The position numbers and the translations under genes were made by a program. A DNA stretch of 64,000 nucleotides from contig JACSZT010000007.1 of NCBI GenBank assembly GCA_014332815.1, positions 62,355 to 126,354 of the forward strand, given 5' to 3'. The notes beneath the pieces were generated by a model that searched no databases, had not been told where the DNA came from, and was given only the letters and a program-made list of their open reading frames with translations. Shown in pieces: positions 8,567 through 17,307 of this stretch (its first letter is position 1; every line of letters starts with the position of its first letter). The stretch is from Weissella confusa. GTDB lineage: Bacteria; Bacillota; Bacilli; Lactobacillales; Lactobacillaceae.

Positions 8567-8593
8567 AAATATTCCTAACTATTAGTGAATAGC

Positions 8594-8633
8594 GCTTATA
8601 AAATGCTTATAAAATGCTTATAAAATGCCTATA
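8594..8633. repeat. 11-base tandem repeat upstream of the nrdJ promoter
   Basis: GCTTATAAAAT occurs three times head to tail (8594-8604, 8605-8615, 8616-8626), followed by a partial fourth copy GCCTATA. The unit is close to one helical turn. It lies about 34-73 bases upstream of the nrdJ -35. The rest of the 360-base gap between nrdJ and nadE holds the promoter, this repeat and the nadE terminator; nothing else was recognised. Confidence 0.9.
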
Positions 8634-8776
8634 CGGTGTCTTTTTGTTAATTTATATACAAATGTTCGGACGCAAATTTATTCCTATACATTCGTAACCG
8701 ATAACCTAACGTTCTGTTACATTAAGGTTTTATCATTTTGGCGATTGTCAAAATATACACAATACATTTTCGTTAC

Positions 8777-8811
8777 AAAAAAAGACCTGTTCCCAATCGG
8801 GAAACAGGTCT
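8777..8811 (-). terminator. rho-independent terminator of pncB-nadE
   Basis: AGACCTGTT and AACAGGTCT arms around a short loop, extended by CCC/GGG, with a T run on the minus strand. It lies 17 bases beyond the nadE stop. Confidence 0.95.
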
Positions 8812-8827
8812 CGTTTCTTATAACGTT

Positions 8828-9652
8828 TTACTTCCACCACTCATCAAAAACAGTCACTGGTGATTGGCGCTTGTGCTCAGTTGTCGTAAACAACTTTTCA
8901 ATTTGGATGGCATCCTTTTCAGCAACATCCTTACCTTCTAGGTAGTCATCGATTGCATCGTAAGTCACGCCCAATGCCACTTCATCTGGCAATGCTGGAC
9001 GGTCTTCTTCCAAGTCAGCCGTTGGCGTCTTTTGGTACAAGTGTTCAGGTGCACCCAAGTAAGCCAAGATTTGACGACCTTGGCGCTTGTTCAAACGGTA
9101 CAACGGCGTAATGTCAGCCGCACCGTCACCAAACTTCGTGTAGAAGCCAGCCAACGCTTCAGCTGCGTGGTCAGTTCCGACGACAACACCGTGCATCGCA
9201 CCGGCAACACCGTATTGCGCGATCATACGCTCACGGGCCTTGATGTTACCCTTGTTAAAGTCTGACACCGTCACACCAGCTGCTTCAAGTTGCTTGACCA
9301 CACCTTGCACAGAGTCTTCGATGTTTACACGAATCGTTTGGTCAGCTTGTTGCCAAGCAATTGAATCCAAGGCATCTTGCTCATCGGCTTGGGCGTTGTA
9401 TGGCAAACGCATGGCCACAAACTTGTAGTCCGCATCCCCCGTCTCAGCACGCAACTCTTCAGCTGCCGTTTGTGACATCTTACCGGCAAGCGTTGAATCT
9501 TGACCACCTGAGATTCCCAAAACCAATGTCTTCATCCCAGTCTTCTTAAGGTAAGCCTTCAACAAGTCCACTGAACGGCGGAATTCCGTTTCAGGGTCAA
9601 TGGTTGCTTGAACACCCAACGTATCAATAATCTTCTTTTGCAAATCACGCAT
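8828..9652 (-). CDS. nadE: NAD synthetase, ammonia-dependent type
   Basis: Converts nicotinate adenine dinucleotide to NAD with ATP and ammonia, the last step of NAD salvage. At 274 residues it is the short form without a glutaminase domain. The ATP pyrophosphatase loop SGGQDST is at residues 48-54, and the conserved [10 protein letters not shown] and [20 protein letters not shown] stretches follow. The start at 9652 was chosen because GGAG lies seven bases upstream; a longer frame would begin inside pncB. It follows pncB with a 10-base gap, so the two form a nicotinate-to-NAD salvage operon. Confidence 0.96.
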   Translation of the reverse strand: MRDLQKKIIDTLGVQATIDPETEFRRSVDLLKAYLKKTGMKTLVLGISGGQDSTLAGKMSQTAAEELRAETGDADYKFVAMRLPYNAQADEQDALDSIAWQQADQTIRVNIEDSVQGVVKQLEAAGVTVSDFNKGNIKARERMIAQYGVAGAMHGVVVGTDHAAEALAGFYTKFGDGAADITPLYRLNKRQGRQILAYLGAPEHLYQKTPTADLEEDRPALPDEVALGVTYDAIDDYLEGKDVAEKDAIQIEKLFTTTEHKRQSPVTVFDEWWK

Positions 9653-9662
9653 GATGATGCTC

Positions 9663-11147
9663 CTAATTCTCTTCGTATTCTTTTGCGACTTCAGAGACGT
9701 ATTCACGGAGCTCCTTAATCAAATTCATCTTGTGATCCCAAGCGGCTTGTGACAAGTCAACTGGGTATTCTTGTGGGTTCAGATCACGACGGTACTCAGA
9801 CCATAGTGATTCAATATGCTCAGCTGTGTAATCACGAATATCATTCAAAGCTGGCAAGTCATAAACCAGTTCGCCATCCACAAATACATCTTGCAAGATT
9901 GGACGGGCCGTATAATCAACAACCGTCTTATTCAAGTATGGGTAGTTTGGGTGGAACATGTACAAACCGTCTGGCAACTCACGTGGATCTTCATCCCAAA
10001 GGGCAACATAATCACCTTGTGACTTACCATCAGAATTACGTGTAATGCGCCAAACTTGCTTCTTACCTGGGTTTGAAATCTTCTCAGCAGTTCCTGAAAT
10101 CTTGATGGTATCGACCATCTCACCGTTTTCATTTTCCACTGAAACAACCTTATAAACACCACCTAATGCTGGTTGGTCATAAGCCGTAATCAACTTCGTA
10201 CCGATACCCCAAGTATCAATCTTGGCCCCTTGCAACTTCAAACTTGTAATCGTTTCTTCATCCAAGTCATTCGATGCCACAATCTTTGCATCTGGGAAAC
10301 CTGCTTCATCAAGCATCTTGCGGACACCCTTTGAAACGTAAGCCAAGTCACCTGAATCGATGCGGACACCGATAAAGTTCATCTTGTCACCCATTTCCTT
10401 AGCAACGCGGATTGCTGATGGCACACCTGAACGCAATGTATCATACGTATCCACTAGGAATACGACGTCCTTGTGCGTCTCGGCATACGCCTTAAAGGCC
10501 TCGTAATCATTACGGTAAACTTGCACCAAACTGTGGGCATGCGTACCAGAGATTGGAATACCAAATAGCTTACCGGCACGCACGTTTGACGTTGCGTTAA
10601 AGCCACCGATATAAGCAGCACGCGTTCCCCATAGGGCCGCGTCCATTTCTTGGGCACGACGAGTTCCGAATTCCATCAGCGTTTGATCACCGACAACTGA
10701 ACGAATACGTGATGCCTTCGTGGCAATCAACGTTTGGTAGTTAACGATGTTCAATAGTGGTGTTTCCACCAATTGCGCATCAAAAACGCTTCCCTCAACT
10801 TGCAAGATTGGCTCGTTGTTGAAGACAACTTCACCTTCACGCGGTGCACGAACAGTCGCCTTGAAACGCCAATCCTTCAAGTAGTCCATGAAGTCTTCAT
10901 CGAACTCGCCGGTCTCACGTAGGTACGCGATGTCGCTTTCTGAAAAATGAAGTCCCTTCAAGTATTCAACCAAACGTTCTAGTCCAGCAAAAACCGCATA
11001 ACCATTTTCAAAAGGCATCTTTCGGAAGTACATTTCGTAAACCGCCTTGCGCTCATGAATGCCCTTCTTAAAATACGTTTGCATCATCGATAGTTGGTAA
11101 GCATCTGTGTGCAGTGCCAAACTATCATCCGGAAATGCCATTGTCAT
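9663..11147 (-). CDS. pncB: nicotinate phosphoribosyltransferase
   Basis: Makes nicotinate mononucleotide from nicotinate and PRPP, the entry step of the salvage route completed by nadE just downstream. The 494-residue protein has the family's N-terminal [15 protein letters not shown], the EFGTRRAQE active-site loop, [11 protein letters not shown] with the phosphorylated-type His, and [20 protein letters not shown]. The start ATG at 11145-11147 follows GGGAG by nine bases; a second ATG lies two codons later. Transcription likely begins at an extended -10 element just upstream. Confidence 0.96.
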   Translation of the reverse strand: MTMAFPDDSLALHTDAYQLSMMQTYFKKGIHERKAVYEMYFRKMPFENGYAVFAGLERLVEYLKGLHFSESDIAYLRETGEFDEDFMDYLKDWRFKATVRAPREGEVVFNNEPILQVEGSVFDAQLVETPLLNIVNYQTLIATKASRIRSVVGDQTLMEFGTRRAQEMDAALWGTRAAYIGGFNATSNVRAGKLFGIPISGTHAHSLVQVYRNDYEAFKAYAETHKDVVFLVDTYDTLRSGVPSAIRVAKEMGDKMNFIGVRIDSGDLAYVSKGVRKMLDEAGFPDAKIVASNDLDEETITSLKLQGAKIDTWGIGTKLITAYDQPALGGVYKVVSVENENGEMVDTIKISGTAEKISNPGKKQVWRITRNSDGKSQGDYVALWDEDPRELPDGLYMFHPNYPYLNKTVVDYTARPILQDVFVDGELVYDLPALNDIRDYTAEHIESLWSEYRRDLNPQEYPVDLSQAAWDHKMNLIKELREYVSEVAKEYEEN

Positions 11148-11188
11148 GACGTTCGTCTCCCTAACTTTCGTAAGTATATATGCCTTAT

Positions 11189-11197
11189 ATTCTACCA
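11189..11197 (-). promoter_or_regulatory. extended -10 promoter for pncB-nadE
   Basis: On the minus strand TGGTAGAAT gives an extended -10 (TGn followed by TAGAAT, 11189-11194). No good -35 lies 17 bases upstream, which is common for extended -10 promoters. Confidence 0.5.
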
Positions 11198-11310
11198 CAA
11201 TTTACCCACCTAAACGCCAGCACACTTTTTTAGCACTGCTCGAAAGTAAGTTGTATACTGTTATGTGGAATTATTTAATTTTAATAAGAAGAAAGCTGGT
11301 GAGTTTGTTC

Positions 11311-11985
11311 ATGGCAGAACAAAATTTTCCTTATAAGGAGTCTCTCCGTGTAGGTATGTTGCTAGCCGGTACAGCCGGTTACATCGACTCATATACCTTC
11401 GCCTTTCACGATAACCGCTTTGCAAGTTTCCAAAGTGGTAATCTGTTGCAACTTGGTATTAACGTTGCGTCTGGTAAGTGGCACGCGGCTAGTTTGTTTT
11501 TCTGGCCAGTCATTGCCTTCTTCGTTGGTGCGATTTTGAACCAAATCATCAAGAAGGCATCATTTAAGAATGAAGTGCAATGGGAAGAACGATCGGTCTT
11601 CATTGAGTTGCTTGGTGTTCTATTTGTTGCCTTCCTTGAGCTAGCCCGTGTGAACTCATTGATTGTGCTAAGTGTCTTGGCTATCTTCATGGCGATGCAA
11701 GCTGATACGTTCAGTAAGTTGCGTGGTATGCCTTACGCCACGGTTTTGAGCACTGGTAATTTGAAGACGTTCGGTGCAACGTTGGCTAACGGTTTCTTGA
11801 ACCACGACAAGTCACAATTTATTAAGACACGCAATGTTGGTTTGGTTATCGCCTCATTCTTGGGGGCTGCGATCATCGCCCACTTCCTTGGTTTGATGAT
11901 TGGTGACTACACGTTATTCGGTGCCCCAATCCTATTGGCATTCGTTTGGTTCTTCGTTCGTCAAGACCGTTTGGAAACAAAGTAA
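11311..11985 (+). CDS. DUF1275 (YoaK-type) membrane protein
   Basis: A 224-residue integral membrane protein with about six hydrophobic segments. It has the DUF1275 hallmarks: GTAGYIDSYTF near residue 22, FASFQSGNLLQLG, and MPYATVLSTGNLKTFG at about residue 140. The family's function is unknown, though some members are thought to be transporters. The start ATG at 11311 was chosen over a longer frame beginning inside pncB on the other strand; GGTGAG lies seven bases upstream. It stands alone, divergent from pncB, and ends just before the met T-box promoter. Confidence 0.85.
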   Translation: MAEQNFPYKESLRVGMLLAGTAGYIDSYTFAFHDNRFASFQSGNLLQLGINVASGKWHAASLFFWPVIAFFVGAILNQIIKKASFKNEVQWEERSVFIELLGVLFVAFLELARVNSLIVLSVLAIFMAMQADTFSKLRGMPYATVLSTGNLKTFGATLANGFLNHDKSQFIKTRNVGLVIASFLGAAIIAHFLGLMIGDYTLFGAPILLAFVWFFVRQDRLETK

Positions 11986-11994
11986 CTTTTCCTG

Positions 11995-12023
11995 TTGACA
12001 CATTTCTCAGAATCAGTTAATAT
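11995..12023 (+). promoter_or_regulatory. promoter of the met T-box operon
   Basis: Consensus TTGACA (11995-12000), 17-base spacer, TAATAT (12018-12023). It begins ten bases after the DUF1275 stop and drives the T-box leader and metQNI. Confidence 0.88.
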
Positions 12024-12056
12024 ACAAATCAAGCATTTTATAAGTTTTAAACAAGT

Positions 12057-12353
12057 TGAGCAGGAAAGTAAGTTACCTGAAGCATCAAAGAGAGACAACG
12101 TTCGGTGTGAGTTGTTATGTGGATTGTTTCTGAAAATGGCCTGTGATTGGCGTTGGTGAGCAGCAAGTCTGTAAGCTAACGACGGATTGGTCTACGTTAC
12201 AAGACACACGAATCGGCAAAGCATCATCTCGCTCACTGCCCGCTCGTTGTTAAGGTCTGGAGTGGCAACGCTCCAGATGAAGTAGAATGGTAACACGAAG
12301 GCTCGTTTCTATTTGATCATCAAATCGGATGGTCATTTGGAAACGAGTTTTTT
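12057..12353 (+). promoter_or_regulatory. T-box leader (methionine) controlling metQNI
   Basis: A transcription-attenuation riboswitch that reads uncharged tRNA. Stem I closes with CAGG (12061-12064) and CCTG; the AGTA and AGAGAG motifs are present. The specifier loop reads GAAAATGG, giving ATG (12136-12138), methionine. The T-box sequence is GAATGGTAACACG at 12285-12297, somewhat divergent from the usual GGGTGGTACCGCG. The terminator pairs CTCGTTTC (12302-12309) with GAAACGAG (12340-12347) before TTTTTT. Downstream genes are the methionine ABC transporter, consistent with the specifier. This element accounts for the 440 bases between DUF1275 and metQ. Confidence 0.92.
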
Positions 12354-12429
12354 CTTTTTCTACTCATCTGTTTAAAACAAACACATTATTGATATGGACA
12401 TGAACTTTAATTATTTGGGAGATTTATTT

Positions 12430-13260
12430 ATGAACAAGGTATTTAAGACTGGTGTTGCGGTAGCTGCCGCAGCGTTGACTGCATCTGTTGTTTTGCCTGC
12501 TACGACTGTTTCAGCTGATTCAAAGACGGTGACGGTTGGTATCGTTGGAACGTCAGACAAGGGGGTTTGGGAAGAAGTTGCCAAGACGGCTAAGAAGAAG
12601 TACGGCATCACGATTAAGACAAAGGTCTTCACGGACTACAACCAACCTAACAAGGCCGTTGCGGATGGTTCATTGGACTTGAACTCATTCCAACACTACT
12701 ACTTCTTGGAAAACTGGAACAAGTCAAACAAGAACTCAGTTAAGGCCATTGGTAAGACTTTCATCACACCTATCCGTTTGTACTCAGAGAAGTACAAGTC
12801 AGTTAAGAAGTTCAAGAAGGGTGATGCAATTGCCGTTCCTAACGACGCAACTAACGAAGCCCGTGCTTTGACGTTGTTGCAATCAGCTGGCTTGATTACC
12901 TTGAAGAAGGGTGTTGATATGCCAACGGTTAAGGATATCAAGACAAACAAGTTGGACTTGGATATCAAGGAAGTTGCTGCTGACCAAACACCTTCATCAT
13001 TGAAGTCAGTTGATGGCGCAGTTATCAACACGAACTACGCACAACAAGCTAAGTTGAAGTTGAGCTCAGCTATCTACGTTGAGCCTGTTAACAAGGACTC
13101 AAAGAAGTGGATCAACATTATTGCTGCTTCTAAGAAGAACGCTAACAAGAAGATCTACAAGCAAGTTGTTAAGGCTTACCAAACAAAGGCTACTAAGGAC
13201 TACTTGAAGAAGACTTGGGGTCAAGCTGAAATTCCAGCTTGGGACATCACATTGAAGTAA
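12430..13260 (+). CDS. metQ: methionine ABC transporter substrate-binding protein (MetQ/NlpA family)
   Basis: Binds methionine outside the cell and delivers it to MetNI. The 276-residue protein starts with a signal peptide (KTGVAVAAAALTASVV) ending near VSADS, followed by the NlpA-family domain: VTVGIVGTSDKGVWEEVAK, FTDYNQPNKAVADGSLDLN, QHYYFLENWNK, and VPNDATNEARALTLLQSAG. It has no cysteine at all, so it lacks the lipobox used to anchor most MetQ proteins. The start ATG at 12430 follows GGGAG by eight bases; a longer frame in the leader is less likely. It is controlled by the Met T-box. Confidence 0.93.
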   Translation: MNKVFKTGVAVAAAALTASVVLPATTVSADSKTVTVGIVGTSDKGVWEEVAKTAKKKYGITIKTKVFTDYNQPNKAVADGSLDLNSFQHYYFLENWNKSNKNSVKAIGKTFITPIRLYSEKYKSVKKFKKGDAIAVPNDATNEARALTLLQSAGLITLKKGVDMPTVKDIKTNKLDLDIKEVAADQTPSSLKSVDGAVINTNYAQQAKLKLSSAIYVEPVNKDSKKWINIIAASKKNANKKIYKQVVKAYQTKATKDYLKKTWGQAEIPAWDITLK

Positions 13261-13272
13261 TCAACTTCACCC

Positions 13273-13292
13273 CACCGCTTTCACGAGCGGTG
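13273..13292 (+). promoter_or_regulatory. hairpin between metQ and metN
   Basis: CACCGCT (13273-13279) and AGCGGTG (13286-13292) form a perfect seven-pair stem with no T run. Such intercistronic hairpins often protect the upstream message, which would favour excess binding protein over ATPase. Confidence 0.55.
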
Positions 13293-13324
13293 ATACATAT
13301 TGAGATTAATAAGGAGAGATTTTC

Positions 13325-14374
13325 ATGGCTGTTATTCAACTAACTGATGTCAACGTGACATTTAAGCAAAAGAATCGAGAAATTGTGGCGGTTCAAAACG
13401 AATCAATCACAATTGAAAAAGGTGATATTTACGGAATCGTTGGTTATTCTGGGGCTGGTAAGTCAACGCTAGTGCGCACGATTAACTTGTTGCAACGTCC
13501 AACTTCAGGTTCTGTTTTGGTGAACGGCACTGAAATGACGACGTTGAGCCCTGCCCAATTGCGTGACGAGCGTAAGAAGATTGGGATGATTTTCCAACAC
13601 TTCAACTTGATGAGCGAATTGACGGTGTTTGGGAACGTTGCCCAACCATTGAAGCACTCTAACCTATCAAAGGCTGAGAAGGCCGCTAAGGTTAATGAAT
13701 TGCTTGAATTGGTTGGCTTGGCTGACCGCGCTGAGAACTACCCTTCTCAACTTTCTGGTGGTCAAAAGCAACGTGTTGCCATCGCGCGTGCCTTGGCTAA
13801 CGACCCTGAAATTTTGATTTCTGACGAAGCCACATCAGCTTTGGACCCTAAGACGACCAACCAAATTTTGGCCTTGTTGAAGCAATTGAACCAAGAGCTT
13901 GGTTTGACCATTGTGTTGATTACGCACGAAATGCAAGCCGTTAAGGAAGCCGCTAACAAGGTGGCTGTGATGGAGAACGGAGCCATCATCGAACGCGGTT
14001 CATTGCTTGAAATCTTCACGAACCCACAAAAGCAATTGACGAAGGACTTCATTAACACGGCCACTAACCGTGACGAAGCGCTTGAGAAGGTTAATGAGCT
14101 TTTGGCTGAGCAACCATTGTCAGCTGATGAAGAGCTTTTGCAAATCGATTACGTTGGTGCTGATACGGCGCAACCATTGCTATCAACGATTTACGCTGAC
14201 TACGGTGTGACAACAAACTTGTTGTACTCAAACATGGAGATTTTGACGAAGACGCCAGTTGGTTTGGCCATCGCCATCTTCAAGGGAACTGACTCACAAC
14301 GTGCCACGGCGAAGGCAAGCTTTGCTGATCACGGTGTTAAGATTGTCGAACTTGCTAAGGGAGGACAAAACTAA
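13325..14374 (+). CDS. metN: methionine ABC transporter ATP-binding protein
   Basis: The ATPase of the methionine importer. Walker [10 protein letters not shown] lies at residues 40-48, the Q-loop at IFQHFNLM, the signature [15 protein letters not shown] and Walker [13 protein letters not shown] at about 140-165, and the switch His in LITHEM. The last ~80 residues form the NIL domain, which in MetN binds methionine and inhibits transport when the cytoplasmic pool is high. The 349-residue length is typical. It overlaps metI by one base (TAATG), so the subunits are translationally coupled. Confidence 0.97.
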   Translation: MAVIQLTDVNVTFKQKNREIVAVQNESITIEKGDIYGIVGYSGAGKSTLVRTINLLQRPTSGSVLVNGTEMTTLSPAQLRDERKKIGMIFQHFNLMSELTVFGNVAQPLKHSNLSKAEKAAKVNELLELVGLADRAENYPSQLSGGQKQRVAIARALANDPEILISDEATSALDPKTTNQILALLKQLNQELGLTIVLITHEMQAVKEAANKVAVMENGAIIERGSLLEIFTNPQKQLTKDFINTATNRDEALEKVNELLAEQPLSADEELLQIDYVGADTAQPLLSTIYADYGVTTNLLYSNMEILTKTPVGLAIAIFKGTDSQRATAKASFADHGVKIVELAKGGQN

Positions 14375-15069
14375 TGATTCACTGGATTGAAACAACATTT
14401 CCAAACGTTTATCAACTTGGCTGGAGCGGTGACTACGGCTGGGGAATTGCTATTTGGCAAACTATTTACATGACGATTGGTTCAGCCTTCTTCGGCGGCT
14501 TGCTTGGTCTTGCCTTCGGAACTGGTTTGGTCCTAACAACTGAAAATGGTATTACGCCTAACCGTACCGTATTCCAAATTTTGGATAAGGTGGTCTCTGT
14601 TGGCCGTGCCATTCCATTTATCATCATGGTGGTGGCCTTCTCACCTTTGACACAATTGATTGTTGGTACCACAATCGGTACGACGGCCGCTCTTGTGCCA
14701 TTGTCATTGGGTGTCTTCCCATTCTACGCGCGCCAAGTGCAAGTCGCTTTGTTGGGGGTTGATGCTGGTAAGGTTGAAGCCGCGCGTTCATTCGGTGCCA
14801 CGAACTGGGACATCATCACTGATGTTTACCTACGTGAAGGTCGTTCAGAATTGATTCGTGTCTCAACAGTTACGTTGATTAGCTTGGTTGGTTTGACGGC
14901 CATGGCTGGTGCTATTGGTGCCGGTGGACTTGGAACCACTGCTATCGTTACTGGTTACCAACGTTTCCAAAATGACGTTATGTGGTTGGCAACCATCATC
15001 ATCTTGCTCCTTATCGTGTTGATCCAATTCGTTGGTGACTTCTTCGCTAAGCGTGCACATCACGGATAA
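14374..15069 (+). CDS. metI: methionine ABC transporter permease
   Basis: The membrane subunit of the MetNI importer, 231 residues with about five transmembrane segments. The EAA coupling loop reads VEAARSFGATNWDIITDVYLREG at about residues 130-155, where MetI proteins have EAARSMGATPWQI. The motif RAIPFIIMVVAFSPLTQLIVGT is also characteristic. It ends the T-box operon; an insertion relic begins 33 bases after its stop and interrupts what was probably its terminator. Confidence 0.96.
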   Translation: MIHWIETTFPNVYQLGWSGDYGWGIAIWQTIYMTIGSAFFGGLLGLAFGTGLVLTTENGITPNRTVFQILDKVVSVGRAIPFIIMVVAFSPLTQLIVGTTIGTTAALVPLSLGVFPFYARQVQVALLGVDAGKVEAARSFGATNWDIITDVYLREGRSELIRVSTVTLISLVGLTAMAGAIGAGGLGTTAIVTGYQRFQNDVMWLATIIILLLIVLIQFVGDFFAKRAHHG

Positions 15070-15109
15070 TAAACTTAAGCCTGGTCTCACATGTGTTGAG
15101 GCTAAACTG

Positions 15110-15146
15110 AACCCCATGAGTTGGAGTAAATCTAACTCATGGGGTT
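15110..15146 (+). terminator. hairpin at the left end of the IS relic
   Basis: AACCCCATGAGTT (15110-15122) and AACTCATGGGGTT (15134-15146) are perfect complements of 13 bases with an 11-base loop, followed by TTTCTT. In IS elements such end hairpins guard against transcription from outside. Here it may replace the met operon terminator that the insertion broke. Confidence 0.7.
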
Positions 15147-15151
15147 TTCTT

Positions 15152-15368
15152 ATGTTCTCGAAAGAAATTCAAATTGAAGCAGTATCGATGTATCTCAAAG
15201 GTGTTCCGCCCGTTGCAATACGGCAAAAATTCGGAATCAAAGCTCATTCAACTAAAGTCCGCCATAACTAACTATGTCTATTACTACAACAATAAGCGGA
15301 TAAAAACAAAACTGGCCGGAAGAACTCCGGTTCAATACCGAAATCTTTCCGACCAGTTAGCCGCTTAA
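15152..15368 (+). pseudogene. IS3-family transposase remnant (orfA start fused to orfB end)
   Basis: From the ATG at 15152 a frame encodes MFSKEIQIEAVSMYLKG and stops after 39 codons; this resembles the helix-turn-helix start of IS3-type OrfA. In another frame, ending at 15368, the residues YYYNNKRIKTKLAGRTPVQY match the very end of the OrfB DDE transposase. The catalytic core between them is deleted, with the join near 15250-15275. Confidence 0.85.
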
Positions 15369-15481
15369 ACGTCACTCCAATTTTCGGGGTTCAGTTCAGG
15401 CCAGGCTTTTTTAGTGGGTAATTGCCCCTTCTCCGTGTACAATAAGTGCAGTTAAACACGTAATGAAAGGTGGCTCATATT

Positions 15482-16201
15482 TTGAAATTCATCGCATTTT
15501 TAAAGTGGCTCATCTGGCTTGTCCTCGGGTTCTTCATTAGTGGTGTGATTGGCATTGTCATCGACAAAAGCAATCTCATGACGACCCTATTTGGAAGCCT
15601 TGGCACAACGATTGGGACACAAATCAACGATATCTGGTGGTTCCTACCACTCGCGCTACTTAACCTGCTCTTCTTCCACTACGCCATCGGCTGGTGGGGT
15701 GCAAAAGCCGGCCTTGCTTGGCTCCTTTTATTGCCATACTTGCTCTACGCGGTTGTCAGCACCATTGCCCAAGGGATTACCTGGAACATCACGGCATTGG
15801 TTTACCTAATCGGCGCTTTGGTGGTTGGGTTGACCGAAGAGTACATTTTCCGTGGCGCTTTGTTTGCAGCCTTCAAGAAAGCTGGGGTTGGTGAGACATC
15901 ACTTATCGTCGTATCAGCCCTCATCTTCGCGTCATTCCACATGGTGAACGGTCTTGCTGGTGGCAACTTAATCGCCTTGGTATTCCAAGTACTCTTTACC
16001 TTCGGCTTGGGTATTTTCCTTGGGGTCATCTACCTAAAAACAAAGGCGCTACTCCCAATTGCATTCGCACACGGTTTCTACGACTTTTCAGTCCTAGCAC
16101 CAGGGCATGCATTGTTTAACATGGGTGGTATTACCAACATTCTCATTCTAACGATTGCGTTAATTATTCTTGGTATTGTGTACAAGAAGAAGATCGCATA
16201 G
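15482..16201 (+). CDS. CPBP family intramembrane metalloprotease (CAAX/Abi type)
   Basis: About 239 residues with seven or eight hydrophobic helices. The three CPBP motifs are in order: EEYIFRG (the EExxxR motif), FASFHM (FxxxH) and AFAHGFYDF (HxxxD-like). Members cleave CAAX-like peptides or act in bacteriocin immunity and surface processing; the substrate here is unknown. The likely start is TTG at 15482, with AAAGGTGG eight bases before it; an in-frame GTG at 15470 lacks a ribosome site. It stands alone, after the IS relic, so any read-through from the met operon would enter it. Confidence 0.85.
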   Translation: MKFIAFLKWLIWLVLGFFISGVIGIVIDKSNLMTTLFGSLGTTIGTQINDIWWFLPLALLNLLFFHYAIGWWGAKAGLAWLLLLPYLLYAVVSTIAQGITWNITALVYLIGALVVGLTEEYIFRGALFAAFKKAGVGETSLIVVSALIFASFHMVNGLAGGNLIALVFQVLFTFGLGIFLGVIYLKTKALLPIAFAHGFYDFSVLAPGHALFNMGGITNILILTIALIILGIVYKKKIA

Positions 16202-16202
16202 T

Positions 16203-16234
16203 AAAAGGGCAGCTCAAACTTGAGCTGCCCTTTT
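16203..16234. terminator. bidirectional terminator between CPBP and SPFH genes
   Basis: GGGCAGCTCAA and TTGAGCTGCCC arms nearly touching, flanked by AAAA on the left and TTTT on the right, so it can end transcripts from both converging genes. Confidence 0.92.
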
Positions 16235-16237
16235 CGT

Positions 16238-17110
16238 TTACTTTTGATTTGTGTTTAGAAGCTGTCCTGCGACCTTTAGTTCACCAAGGGCATCAATAGC
16301 TGTATTCGGTACAATAACCGTGTTAGCGGGGCTCTTAGCAACGTCTCTGAAGGCATCAATGTTCTGAGCAACCAAGTAGTTCGCATCTACTGTACTCAAG
16401 ATGTCATTTGCCTTTTGAATACGGTAAGCCTCAGCATCCGCGGCCAAACGCACAGCTTTAGCATTAGCTTCAGCCGTTGAAACCAACGCATCATTCTGAG
16501 CCTTCGTCGTCAACTCAATCGAACGTGCCTCACCTTCAGCACGCGCAATAGCTGCTTCACGTTCACGCGTGGCATTGATTTGCTTGTTCATTGATTCTTG
16601 AATCTCAGGCGTTGGTTGAATCGTATCAATATTAATACGATCAACATTTACACCGTAGGCATCCGTAATTGAACCAAGTTCCTTGCTTAGCGCGGCGTTA
16701 ATACGCTCGGTCCCATTCAAGACTTCGTTCAAATCCATCGTACCAATAATGCCTCGCAAATGTGCACGTGATTGTTGCACCATTGACTTTACTGAGTCCG
16801 CGTTCTCAAACGTAAACTTATATGGGTCCGTCACGTGATAGTTCAGTGACAATGAAATAATAACTTCAGCGTTATCACGAGAGATGACACTTTGCTCGCT
16901 CAGACGCAAAGGTACTTGCGCCAAGTCAACACGGTCAACGCGCGTGATAAACGGCATCACAACGTGGAATCCAGGTTCGATTTGGCGTTGATACTTACCA
17001 AGCACAGATACCATACCCACCATGTTCTGTGGAATGATACGAATACCAGTAAACACAACAAACGCCAATATAATCAGCAACAACACAATTAACACACTAA
17101 ATAAAATCAT
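16238..17110 (-). CDS. SPFH/band 7 (stomatin-like) membrane protein
   Basis: About 290 residues: one N-terminal membrane segment at residues 1-22, then an SPFH domain (RIIPQNMVGMVSVLGKY, EPGFHVVMPF, VPLRLSEQSVISRDNAEV) and a coiled-coil tail rich in Ala and Glu from about 165 to 230 (AIARAEGEARSIEL). Such proteins form large membrane-attached oligomers that organise lipid domains or chaperone membrane proteases. The ribosome site GGGGG precedes tandem ATGs at 17113 and 17110; the second has better spacing. It overlaps the upstream NfeD-like gene by 14-17 bases, the usual stomatin-NfeD pairing. Confidence 0.9.
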   Translation of the reverse strand: MILFSVLIVLLLIILAFVVFTGIRIIPQNMVGMVSVLGKYQRQIEPGFHVVMPFITRVDRVDLAQVPLRLSEQSVISRDNAEVIISLSLNYHVTDPYKFTFENADSVKSMVQQSRAHLRGIIGTMDLNEVLNGTERINAALSKELGSITDAYGVNVDRINIDTIQPTPEIQESMNKQINATREREAAIARAEGEARSIELTTKAQNDALVSTAEANAKAVRLAADAEAYRIQKANDILSTVDANYLVAQNIDAFRDVAKSPANTVIVPNTAIDALGELKVAGQLLNTNQK

Positions 17111-17306
17111 CATTATCCCCCATTTCAACTAACATAACCTTATTACCTATTACGTCATCAATTATAACAGTATCTCCCATACTAAACTGAGACGGATTGT
17201 TAACCTGATAATAAATACCGTTTAGCTTTAGCATGCCATCTGTATAATTATCGTCAGTCAACGTAATGATTTGTTGCTTAAGGCGATTATCAAAATTATA
17301 AGCCAT
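17097..17306 (-). CDS. small NfeD-like OB-fold protein
   Basis: A 69-residue soluble protein. Its core, DGMLKLNGIYYQV then GDTVIIDDVIGNKVMLVEM, follows the pattern of the NfeD C-terminal OB domain (short strand, GxxY, then GxxVxVxxVxGxxLxV). NfeD proteins partner SPFH proteins, and this gene overlaps the downstream SPFH gene. It lacks the membrane helices of full NfeD, so it is only the soluble module. The fold call rests on pattern and context, not on a search. Confidence 0.65.
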   Translation of the reverse strand: MAYNFDNRLKQQIITLTDDNYTDGMLKLNGIYYQVNNPSQFSMGDTVIIDDVIGNKVMLVEMGDNDDFI

Positions 17307-17307
17307 G

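Larger units (their letters stand above)
15103..15398 (+). mobile_element. internally deleted IS3-family relic (about 296 bp)
   Basis: Imperfect inverted repeats of about 25 bases bound the element: the left end reads TAAACTGAACCCC... and the right end, reversed, TGAACTGAACCCC..., both continuing to TTGGAGT. A three-base direct repeat GGC flanks it (15100-15102 and 15399-15401), as IS3 elements make. Inside, the start of orfA and the end of orfB are joined and out of frame, so no active transposase remains. The relic could in principle be moved by a related transposase elsewhere. It accounts for most of the metI-CPBP gap. Confidence 0.88.

Noticed and set aside
8468-8827. Possible cobalamin riboswitch upstream of nrdJ
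   Set aside because: No GCCACTG-type B12 box or matching architecture was found on the minus strand; only promoter, repeats and terminator.
14999-15400. Functional insertion sequence
   Set aside because: Only about 296 bp remain; the transposase catalytic core is deleted.
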